Shown: piece after piece, positions 54,987-64,000 of the stretch
Numbering within the stretch: position 1 is the first letter of the stretch
Layout: each line of letters starts with the position of its first letter
Source of the DNA: Corticium candelabrum
Lineage: Eukaryota; Porifera; Homoscleromorpha; Homosclerophorida; Plakinidae
Direction of reading: 5' to 3'
NCBI RefSeq assembly: GCF_963422355.1
Contig: NC_085105.1
Coordinates: 2,471,552-2,535,551, forward strand
Length of the DNA stretch: 64,000 nucleotides
The notes under the pieces: model-generated
Told to the model about the DNA's origin: nothing
Database searches by the model: none
What the model saw: only the letters and a program-made list of their open reading frames with translations
Made by a program: the position numbers and the translations under genes

Positions 54987-57900
54987 ATGAAGACGCTTTG
55001 CTCTGCTGTCGCTCTTCTTTTCCTTCATCAAGTATAGAACAAAGCTTTGTAATGGCTCACTTTTACTATCTTGACTAGAACGTATGTTGTGCCCAGGTTT
55101 TCTCCACCTCAGCTATTGTTCTGCAAATGTACAACGCTAGCGAATCTTGGATGGATTTCCGTGCTCAACTCGAGAAAGTAGAATTCAGAGACGGACAACA
55201 GGATTACGCTGCTGTGTGTAACGACAATCCTGGAGCACAAAGTAAGAGGATATGCTAGAATGCAGTCGACAAGTAGTCGTCAGACGTGTTTTTTCTATAT
55301 ATCTTGAAATTCTAGTGAATGGTGGGTGTTGCTCGACGTCTGACTACATTCCGATTAATCCAACGAAGCGCTACGAATTCAGCATATACATCAAGTCGAC
55401 GGTAAGGAAACGTGTTTGGTAGATCGAAACGTCACGTACGTTTCAAGAAGCTAATTATCATGGCATGGTCAGCAATAGAGGACACGTGGCTTGCGTCCAC
55501 TGCATGCATAGCTCGAAAACTACTTGAGCTCTAGGTAATTAAAAGTCTGCATTACTGGTGTATGATCTCTATACCTACAAATTCTGCTCTCTGTGTCTGC
55601 CTTCATGTCTCTTGTCTGTCTTTGTACCTACAGATCTCACGCAATCAGTGACACACTCCAAAACTGCTAGACCAATCGCCACAAAACCTTGACTATCGCG
55701 TTCTATGCACACCCCGATTTAGTTTCTTGCAAATAGTCGCTTTTGAGGGGCCAGGTTTACAAACCAACCGTAATAGCAGGGATGCTCTTGCTACTCTAGC
55801 GTCACAAATTTTGCATGGCGATTCAATGAGGGCCGTCGATCTAGATCTGTGCATGATTCTGGTAGAAACGTCTGAGGTTAGTCTAGTTGTGACATCCGAG
55901 AACAACAGATTGCGTGAAGTTGCAAACTAGAAGACTAGCTAACTAAATTAGCTGACAAGTGATGCGTCACATCTGATATCTAGATAGCTATTAATAGTCG
56001 CCTTATCTAGAAGATCTGTAGTTGAATAGTTGATTTCTAGGCAATTACGTCAAAGGCATAGAAAACGGTACGTTACCGCGCGACCATGGCCACTTTTTAG
56101 GTGACCTCGCGTACCCACACTCTTCCGGTCTGTCTCCATGGTACACTGCGCAATATCACTAAACTGCGAGATAATGGCTGAAGCTGTGTCGTTTGTTGGA
56201 GACAAGCCTCACCATGCAGTCGAATCTTTCAAGTTTCGTCAGCGTGAATACGGAAAGAACACTAGATTGTCGTCAAGTGGTCACAGAGACTACGCTTAGT
56301 GGTACAGCACGTTACATGACCACGTCTACTAGCGCGCGTTAAGCCGCATCGCTTTCGATTTACTTTCTACGCCTGTATGTTATACATGTAACTAAAAAGG
56401 CTAGGCGTGCATGTTCAGTTCGTGTATGTGTACGTGTTTTTTGTTAGCTTGTTGTCGATTTCGTGCATGTACTCAGTGAGACTTTTAGTAACAAGTAGGT
56501 AGAGGTTGACCCTATGCACAGACAAGGTCTCGTAAATGCTAGACCCCAACAGCTGGTCTCCTCATTTTTGAAAGTCCAGCGAAGCCACTGATGAGCTTAT
56601 GCAGGTTTTACTTTGCTAGTTAATTAGATCTGTTTGTCTCTCTCAGTCTATCTCTGCATGAATTCATAGAGTCTAGGTATCTATTGCCAGCATTTATAAG
56701 TGTGTCTATTTTCAGTCATTTGACACGGTAAACTCATTTGGATTCTACGTTTACAATGAGACAAAAGGAAGAATATTAAATCCTAACTTGAATGATCCAT
56801 ACTTCAAAAACAGTGGCAATGATACAAATGAATGGACCAAATGGACGGGCTACATTCTTCCTTCTTACATGTCTGTCTCGGACAGTGACAGCCAACCGGA
56901 TTCTCAGTTTTACGAGACAATTAGAAAAGATTGGAAGTGGCCACGCCATGCTAGATATGTTGCTTTACGATTTGGATCGTGTGGTAGTCACTCAGAAACG
57001 GGCATCGTTCGTAGAGATGCGATAGCTACGCCAACATTCGATCCTCTTGATGGCTCTATGACTACAGGGTACGAAGAACATACACCACCTGCCTCTCCTA
57101 GCGGTGTTGAAATCGCTCTTCAAAAGGATGCAACTTCTGATCCTGGTCAATCTCCTACTACAACTGAAAGTAGCACTGCACCTCCCACACCACAACCTCC
57201 TACAACACCACCTTCTACAACTTCACCAGACAAGACGTGGTATATAGAGTTTGAATGCATCGAAAGTGAGACTCCACTGCAACCTGGACATGTTGGTGTT
57301 TGGACCTTTAACATATCTGACTTCCATGAATGGGATGCAAAACCAAACTACACTGGAAACGGATATGTAAACGGTAAGTAAACTGAGTCTATTTTAGTAA
57401 TTTTGTCTCCATAAAATAGTTGACACATTTTGTTTGTTGTACGTATGGTAATTGTTAGTGTATCTTACAGCTATTCGTCTGCCTGCTTGCCTGCCGGTTT
57501 TCTGTCTGTTTGTTTGTTTGTTTGCTTGTTTGTTTGTTTGTTTGTTTGTCTCTCTGTTAATACATATAATATCATTGCAAAACTTTATTTACAATTCTAG
57601 AACACTTGTGTGTCTGTTTGTCTGTTTATCTGTTTGTCAGTTTGTCTGTCGTCCGTCTGTTTGTCTGTCTGTTTGTATCTTTGTTAGAATATAGTGGCTA
57701 GACAAAGACTCTAGATACTTGCTTTGTGACTAAATCGAATTGAAACTTGAACACTGCTGCAAATTGAATCAAGTTTTTTTCCTTCAATACACTACACGTA
57801 CTTGAAGTGTGTTTGTTTACTGTGTTGATAGAACATGATATACATACTCCTATAGCCAAGATTGTTGAGGGAAAAGGGAGAAAATGTTATTATCCGTGGG

Positions 57901-58325
57901 GCATTACTCATCGTTTTGAAATTGATTCAAACAAAGCGTATGAGTTCAGTGTTTGGATCTTGAGCACACAAACTGATCTTCACAACTTTCTTGGTTTTCG
58001 AGCTTATGACGAAAACGAAAAGCTTCTGACCTTCCCATTAGATAAAAAAGGTGACGATCTGCAGTATTATTCCAACCACACAAGCAAACCATATTTCAAG
58101 AGAAGCAACAATGACACAACAGAGTGGACAAGATGGAATGGATTTGTACTTCCAGACGGAGCTGATGACATTCCTCGTTACTTCAGTAAAGGACGAACGT
58201 GGGTGTGGCCACGACGTGCCAAATATGCGCAGTTGAGGTTTGGCACTTGCTATGGCGACGGAAACGACCAAGGCATCACCTATTTCGCTCTTCCTCGAAT
58301 GGTGCAGACTGACTTCCAGCCATAG
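54987..58325 (+). CDS. Copy 4 of the secreted two-domain family, intact, 475 residues
   Basis: Exons: 54987-55031, 55097-55241, 55316-55401, 56716-57373, 57832-58325 (phases 0, 1, 0, 1), 476 codons with the stop. Exon 1 ends CAA before GTATAG, a weaker donor than the CAG of the other copies but in the same place. Signal peptide MKTLCSAVALLFLHQ + VFSTSAIV. Half 1 includes GGCCSTSDYIPINPTKRYEFSIYIKST, SFGFYVYN, YFKNSGNDTNEWTKWTGYILP and DWKWPRHARYVALRFGSC. The linker is ~75 residues, Thr/Pro/Ser-rich at its end. Half 2 starts WYIEFECIESETPLQPGHVGVWTFN and continues in exon 5 (CYYPWGITHRFEIDSNKAYEFSVWILSTQ, WTRWNGFVLPDGADD, LRFGTCYGDG, TYFALPRM). Intron 3 (~1.3 kb) contains dispersed-repeat sequence shared with introns 3 of copies 3 and 5. 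Confidence 0.88.
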
Positions 58326-59227
58326 ATGAAGTCTCTAGACTAAGTCATGTACTTGAGCTTGAATTTGCGAACATGAATGCATGGCAAATACGTGAACGTG
58401 CTTGTCGACTATTACACAACTTTGTGTATGGTTTTTGCATAAGCAAATGCTCAAACTTGTGTGTTTTCAAGTCTAGACATGTGTCGCAGGCCCGACGGAA
58501 ACAAATCTTCAGTCTAACGTACACGAAGAGGCGTGATCAATTAACGTGAGAGTAATTAATTAATTATATAATTATATTTTAAGTTATTTGCAGTAGTGTC
58601 TTGCAAACTCAGGCTTTGGCTTAGCACAGTGTAATACATAGTTACTAAGCTTATTAACTCAATTAACTTAAATTATTTATTTACTGATCAGCCAGCAACT
58701 GCATGATTGCTGGAAACATCCGGTCTAGTGAGATATAAATTTATAATTTTTATACGTGGAAGCCGTAAATCTAACTCATTCCGTGCAACGATTTTAAACA
58801 TGAAATGCATAGCTAAGTTGACAAAAATTACCAAGTTGAGATTGCGATATAGTCGATCACGTTGAGTTTGCACGTTTTTAGCGCTCGTTAGGCGAGCTCT
58901 CTTTGTTCTTTGGCGGCCCCGATATTCAAGCATTGCAGATCGATCGTACGTATAGTAGACCCATTATAATATTGTCGCCGACACTTCGTCATTAGCCAAG
59001 CCTTTTCCGTGTTACTTTCTCAAACTCAAGTGTGTTTGATGAGTGAAGCGTGCACTCATGAACACGGCACGCGACAAACGTGTGTGGTACAACAAATCCT
59101 ACCAAGCATACGAATATATCTCAAAGTACTGCAAATCTGGGACGCTTGTAAGAAAGCGAGGTATGTCTGTACACTAGCCTAGGCAGCAGGCAAACACGAC
59201 ACCTAGAGTAGCGGGTGCTTAACTGAC
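58326..59227. other. Intergenic region between copies 4 and 5
   Basis: No gene. An AT-rich part (58550-58800) is followed by TTTTTAGCGCTCGTTAGGCG and CCCCGATATTCAAG (repeat-like phrases also near 54270-54330), then array unit phrases (GACACTTCGTCATTAGCCAAGCC, GGCACGCGACAAACGTGTG). Confidence 0.45.
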
Positions 59228-59276
59228 GTCACGTGACATCCTCTTTCATCCACGAGGTGCAGGCGCCTGTAGAACC
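59228..59276 (+). promoter_or_regulatory. Conserved upstream module of copy 5
   Basis: GTCACGTGAC at 59228-59237, then GGCGCC (59262-59267) and CTGTAGAAC; 206 bases before the ATG at 59434. Confidence 0.65.
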
Positions 59277-59433
59277 CTAGAAGTCTTGACGGCGTCTTGT
59301 TCGGAGGGAACAAATCTTTTGCAGAAACGAGGAGGTAAAAACAAGCTCTCGAAAAGTATTTGTCATTTTGTGTAACAACGGTGTGTGTCTAGAGTCTACC
59401 GGACGTTCTGCAGTTGTTCGAGTTAATTTGACA

Positions 59434-62035
59434 ATGAATACGCTTTGCTCTGCTATTGTTGTTCTTTCCTTACATCAGGTTAGAACAGACCTTTCTAGTG
59501 GCTAACATTTGATAGCCTTCACTGTACGTACACTGACTGCATGAAATGTTGTTGTTCAGCTCTTCTTCACCTCGGCTAATGCAATGCACAAAGCCAACAA
59601 GTCCGGTTCTGCACTTGAAGAAGTCAAGTTCACAGACGGGCAAGAATATGAAGCTGCTGTGTGTACCAACAGTCATGAGGCACAAAGTAAGAGAGAGGTT
59701 TTAGGATGCGGTCGACGACTAGTATACCGTCAGACGGTGTTTTGTCTTGAAATTCTAGGAAATGGTGGGTGTTGCTCGATTACTGGCTACCATCAAATTA
59801 ATCCAACGAAGGGTTATGAATTCAGCATCTACATCAAATCGACGGTAAGGAAACGTGCTAAGAGTTGGCAGACAAGTTACATACAAGTGTAGTGTAGCAG
59901 GGGTGTCCACCTGTCGCCATGTCGTCAAATTTGGCGACAAGCATGCACAAACAAGTGGCTATTAAAAAATTTGGCGACAAAGTTACTGCTCCGTAATTAT
60001 CTTGAAATTGGAAAGCGTGCATTTAGGATTGGACATTGGGTGTGTTCGCTATTCTATTTTCACCATTCCGGAATACGCGGTTGAAGCCATTTCTACTTAT
60101 TCTGTCTGATTCTGATTCGAACACAACAAAGCTGTACTCTTCTATTCCCGAATGGAGGCGGAGAGTCTAAAACATTCGGTCAATTTTTGGCGCCAATGGC
60201 CAGTCTGTCGCCAATATTAGTTCATCATTTGACAGAAAAGTTGTAGCTGGACACGTACCCCTGCGTATGTTTCTAAGAAGATACCACACTGACCTAACCA
60301 GAGTGAGAGTCTACATGCATAGAACACGTGACTGACTTGAAAACTGATTGCTGATAGTCAAAATGAATAAAAGACTGGTCTGTCTGTCCGTCTGTCTGTC
60401 TGTCTGTCTGTCTGTCTGTTGGTTTGTTGTCTGTCTGTTTGTCTGCTGGTGTGTGAGTAACACGTGCACGTCAATCACCCCCAAACTGCTAGGCCAATCC
60501 TCACAAACCATGCATGAAGACCGCGTCTCACACCCCAATGCAAATCCACATTTCGTCTAACGATGATACACTTCTATAAAGGGGGCCCTTTCCGGGTCCA
60601 GTAACTGACGTGCTAAAGCGAGAATACTTACTGCTGCTCCGGCTCCAAAAACTTTGACTAGGTGAACAATGACGGCTGACGTCCGATGGAAAACAAATGG
60701 GCCGACTAATTTTGGTGCATGGTGGAGATCGTTTTTAGGCGGAAACAACAAGTTCGTGTTTAGAATTGTTCTTCTATGCACCCAAGTAATGAAGATGCAT
60801 CCTCCTACTCTGAGTGGCAGCAAACTGGTCCACTACTTTTCCACGTCCAGGCAGCTAGTCAACACAAACATCATAGCTAATCCAGTTAATTAATCTCTTG
60901 TTCGTCATCCTTGATCTCATTGCAGACTCTAGGAGACGCAGGGCACTGATGGATTGTTCACACGTGCAGTAGTCACAAGCCTATTGTGGTAGCTATATAC
61001 AACAAAAGGACGTCAAGACAAGCTTACAAAAGTATATTTACACTACTGCAATGCACTATTCGGTTAAATTTCTAGTCAAGAAAGGTTCATCTGAGAAACG
61101 GGGGTGCAACGCTGCTGGTGCCACACACTCTTTGATTCCCTTTGTGTCTGGTACAAATGTTAGACCCCAGCAGCTGGCCTCGCTAATTTTTTAGGTCTAC
61201 CAACGTCACTGCATGATGAGCTTCTTCAAGATGTACTTTGTCCAACATCTCTTTGTCTCAGTGCTCTCACTCTGTTTACCTCTGTTTGTGTCTGGCTTTC
61301 AGTGTGGAGTCAGAGTAGATATCTATATGTAGTAAGAACATTCAGGAACTTGTTTCTTTTCAGGCATCTGACACGGTAAACTCATTTGGTTTCTACGTTT
61401 ACAATAAGAACAAAGAAAGAATATTGAATCCTAACTTGAGTGATCCCTATTTCAAGAAAAGCAGTAACGATTCAAACGCGTGGACCAAATGGACGGGCTA
61501 CATTCTTCCTCTCTACATGTCTGACTCGAACAATGACAGCCAACCGGATTCTCAGTTTGATGAGACAATCGGAGTAGATTGGAAGTGGCCACCTTATGCT
61601 AAATATGTTGCCTTACGATTTGGATCGTGTGGTAGTGGCAGTCAAAAATCAGAAACAGTCATCATTCGTAGGAGCTCTCATGTGCCTTCGCCAACATCCG
61701 ATCATATACTTCTTGGCTCCATAGCTCCTCCTATTAGTAATACGCCATCTGGCAATACTGGTGTTCCTCCTGTCAGTAATACGCCATTTGGTGACACTGA
61801 TGTTTCTCCTGCATCTCCTACTACAATTGAAATTAGCACTACACCTCCTGCACCATCTCCTGTAGACAAGACGTGGTACCTGTTTCCGGACATTCAAGAA
61901 TTCAAGACTCCACTGCGTCCTGGACATGTTGGTGTCTGGACCTTCAACATATCTGACTTCCATGAATGGGATGCAAAACCAAACTACACTGGGAAAGGAT
62001 ATGTAAACGGTAAGGCAACTAGGTTTATATTAGTG

Positions 62036-62093
<58 letters not shown>

Positions 62094-62944
62094 TGCAAGT
62101 GTCTGTCTGTTTGTATGTTTGTCTTTTTGTTAATACATATGTTACCATAGCAAAAGCGTTATTACAGTAACAATACTACACACAGTACAGACTTGTGTGT
62201 CTGTTTGTCCATTTGTTTTGTCTGTCTGTCAGTATGTCTGCCGTCCGTCTGACTGTCTGCATGTCCATCTGCCAGTTTGTATCTTTGCTAGAATAGTGGC
62301 TAAACAAAACAAAAACTTTCATGTGCTTAATCTTTGTGACTACTCTATTTCACACTACTGCAAATTGAATCAAGTCTTTTCTTGAATACACTAATCGTTT
62401 GTGGAATGCAATTGGGGATTGTTGTTAGAGCGTGTTTGTTACTATGTTGATAGTACATGATACACATACTCCCATAGCCAAGATGGTTGAGGGAAAAGAG
62501 AGAAAATGTTATTATCCGTGGGGCATTACACATCTTTTTGAGATTGATTCAAGCAAATCATATGAGTTCAGTATTTGGATCTTGAGCACCCAAACTGAAC
62601 TTTACAACTTTCTTGGTTTTCGAGCGTATGACGAAGACAAAAATCTTCTGATCTTCCCATTACTTCCAAGTGACTTTCAGCAGTATTATTCCAACATCAC
62701 AACCAAACCGTATTTCAAGAGAAGCAACAATGATACAACAGAGTGGACAAGATGGAATGGATTTGTACTTCCAGACGAAGCTAACGACATTCCTTCCCAC
62801 TTCCGTAATGGACGAAACTGGAAGTGGCCTCGAGGTGCCAAATATGCGCAGTTGAGGTTTGGCACTTGCTATGGCAAAGGAAACGACCAAGGAATCACCT
62901 ATTTCGCTCTTCCTCGAGTAGTGCAGACTGATTTTCAGCCATAA
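59434..62944 (+). CDS. Copy 5 of the secreted two-domain family, intact, 464 residues
   Basis: Exons: 59434-59478, 59560-59686, 59759-59844, 61364-62009, 62454-62944 (phases 0, 1, 0, 1), 465 codons with the stop. Signal peptide MNTLCSAIVVLSLHQ + LFFTSANA. Exon 2 is six codons shorter than in copies 3 and 4 and has lost the conserved SSW Trp region. Half 1: GGCCSITGYHQINPTKGYEFSIYIKST, SFGFYVYN, WTKWTGYILP, DWKWPPYAKYVALRFGSC. Linker ~70 residues with an imperfect duplicate (ISNTPSGNTGVPP / VSNTPFGDTDVSP). Half 2: WYLFPDIQEFKTPLRPGHVGVWTFN … GYVNG, then exon 5 CYYPWGITHLFEID, YEFSIWILSTQ, WTRWNGFVLPDEAND, WKWPRGAKYAQLRFGTCYG, TYFALPRVVQTDFQP. Intron 3 holds dispersed repeat and a TGTC tract. 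No family name can be given. Confidence 0.88.
62036..62092. repeat. TGCC tetranucleotide repeat in intron 4 of copy 5
   Basis: About 14 units of TGCC directly after the exon 4 donor, followed by the TGTC/TGTT tract shared by all copies. Confidence 0.95.
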
Positions 62945-64000
62945 GTGAAACAATTCGACTTATAAGTCATGCACCTGTATCTTTCCAGTCCAAGTAGCAG
63001 TAATTAAGGACTGGTTGTTGTGACATTGGTAGCACTTGTCGTTGTGTTGAGACTTTCGTTTTAGTTTCTGTTGTGACATTGGTAGCACTTGTTGTGTTGA
63101 GAGACTTTCATTTTGATTTCACGGCTTTAGTTGTAGCGTGCACGGGACGTAGTGTGAAGTTGTCAAATATCTAAAACCGTGTTTCCGTGTGAGTCTCCTG
63201 TCCTTAATTAATTAATTAAGAGAAGCGCTTGCATTTGCGTCCGCGTCTGTCGTAATGCTCAACTATTTTTCCGTCAAATGATTAGGAGGTCGGTCGTTTA
63301 CTACACTGCAACAGCCATCAACTGCATACTAAAGTATCTACGAGACCGTCCTCATACCTCTATGTAGATACAGTTACCGTATGTGGTGGCATTGTATTTT
63401 GAGACTGAGCCACAGAAACAGAGGCGTGGACAGCACTCAGCCCTGTCGATCCGGCCATTGTACTTTCGTCAGACGCTGAATGACATCAACTTCTGGTCTA
63501 GAGATGAGCTAATTAAATAACTAATTTATATGGTGAATTATTTCTAACATTTTAGTCGTACTAATACTTAACACCATTCATAATTGCTTATTTTATTATT
63601 TACGTACTGCACCACCCAATCATCAAGTGAACTAAATTACACTTTTAGCGCGAGTTAAACATCTACTAACGCACGTTAAGTCGGACCAATCATTGTACCG
63701 TATAATTCTGATGAATTATTGGCGGAGAATTTATTTTGACTGATTGGCGGATTTTTCAGCGACCGCCAATATATAAAATCCGCCATCAATTTGGCCTCTG
63801 GGATATGTTGACGTCATCAGGCACGTAGGATGGTCGGTAATTGTGCCTCTAGGCATTGGAGACCATGCAGTAAGCTAGGGAAATGTGAACACAGCAAACA
63901 CATCAAGACCACCTCGTGATAATTAAGGTAAGATATGTATCAGCTCGCAAACAACGATGTCCAACCACCAAAATTCCTAGCCTCGCCCCAGACGCAGTAT
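62945..64000. other. 3' flank of copy 5 and trailing array unit
   Basis: It contains a direct duplication (TTGTGACATTGGTAGCACTTG at ~63019 and ~63070) and the array intergenic phrase TAGCGTGCACGGGACGTAG (~63135), so a further unit may once have followed. No GTCACGTGAC module or exon is seen before the window ends. A small inverted repeat (TTGGCGGA … TCCGCC, ~63719-63785) is present. Confidence 0.45.

Overview
The window is eukaryotic and animal-like. It carries an intronless homologue of the metazoan RNA helicase ZNFX1, the final exon of a TRAF adaptor gene, GT-AG introns, polyadenylation signals, CA/TG microsatellites, and many non-LTR retrotransposon and DNA transposon copies. I read it as a contig from a marine invertebrate; a sponge or another early-branching animal is my best guess, but the species cannot be named from sequence alone.

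Layout: (1) 0.26-6.0 kb, ZNFX1-like helicase with NF-X1 and RZ zinc fingers, plus strand, one exon. (2) 6.2-10.9 kb, two large inverted-repeat (foldback) elements. (3) 11.9-13.0 kb, coiled coil and MATH-domain terminal exon of a TRAF-like gene. (4) 14.0-63 kb, a head-to-tail array, all on the plus strand, of an unrecognised secreted two-domain family with a fixed five-exon structure. It has a broken copy 0 (14.6-16.65 kb), a truncated copy 1 (34.36-42.81 kb), and four intact copies: 2 (44.64-47.52), 3 (50.55-53.92), 4 (54.99-58.33) and 5 (59.43-62.94 kb). A promoter-only relic lies at 48.8 kb. (5) 16.65-33.1 kb, a block of mobile DNA separating copy 0 from copy 1: a decayed integrase/Ulp1-like/CXC/PHD (Ginger- or KRBA2-like) element, an RTE-like LINE and a 5'-truncated relative, several MITEs, and a 3,027-bp hAT element with matching ends, a target-site duplication and an open 837-codon transposase. 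(6) 34.8-39.7 kb, a giant inverted repeat with a dead R2-group-like LINE inside intron 3 of copy 1.

The array is the main discovery candidate. Each product has a signal peptide split over exons 1-2, then two related beta-rich halves with W..W.GY.LP and LRFG(S/T)C motifs, joined by a Thr/Ala/Pro/Ser-rich linker. The linker varies from about 30 to 450 residues by expansion of a 12-bp coding repeat. Both halves have a phase-1 intron at the equivalent place, so the gene arose by internal duplication before the whole gene was tandemly duplicated. Every copy with an exon 1, plus the relic, keeps an upstream GTCACGTGAC-type palindrome followed by a GGCGCC-type motif, 176-206 bp before the ATG. The function is unknown; a secreted carbohydrate- or surface-binding role is only an inference from the sequence pattern.
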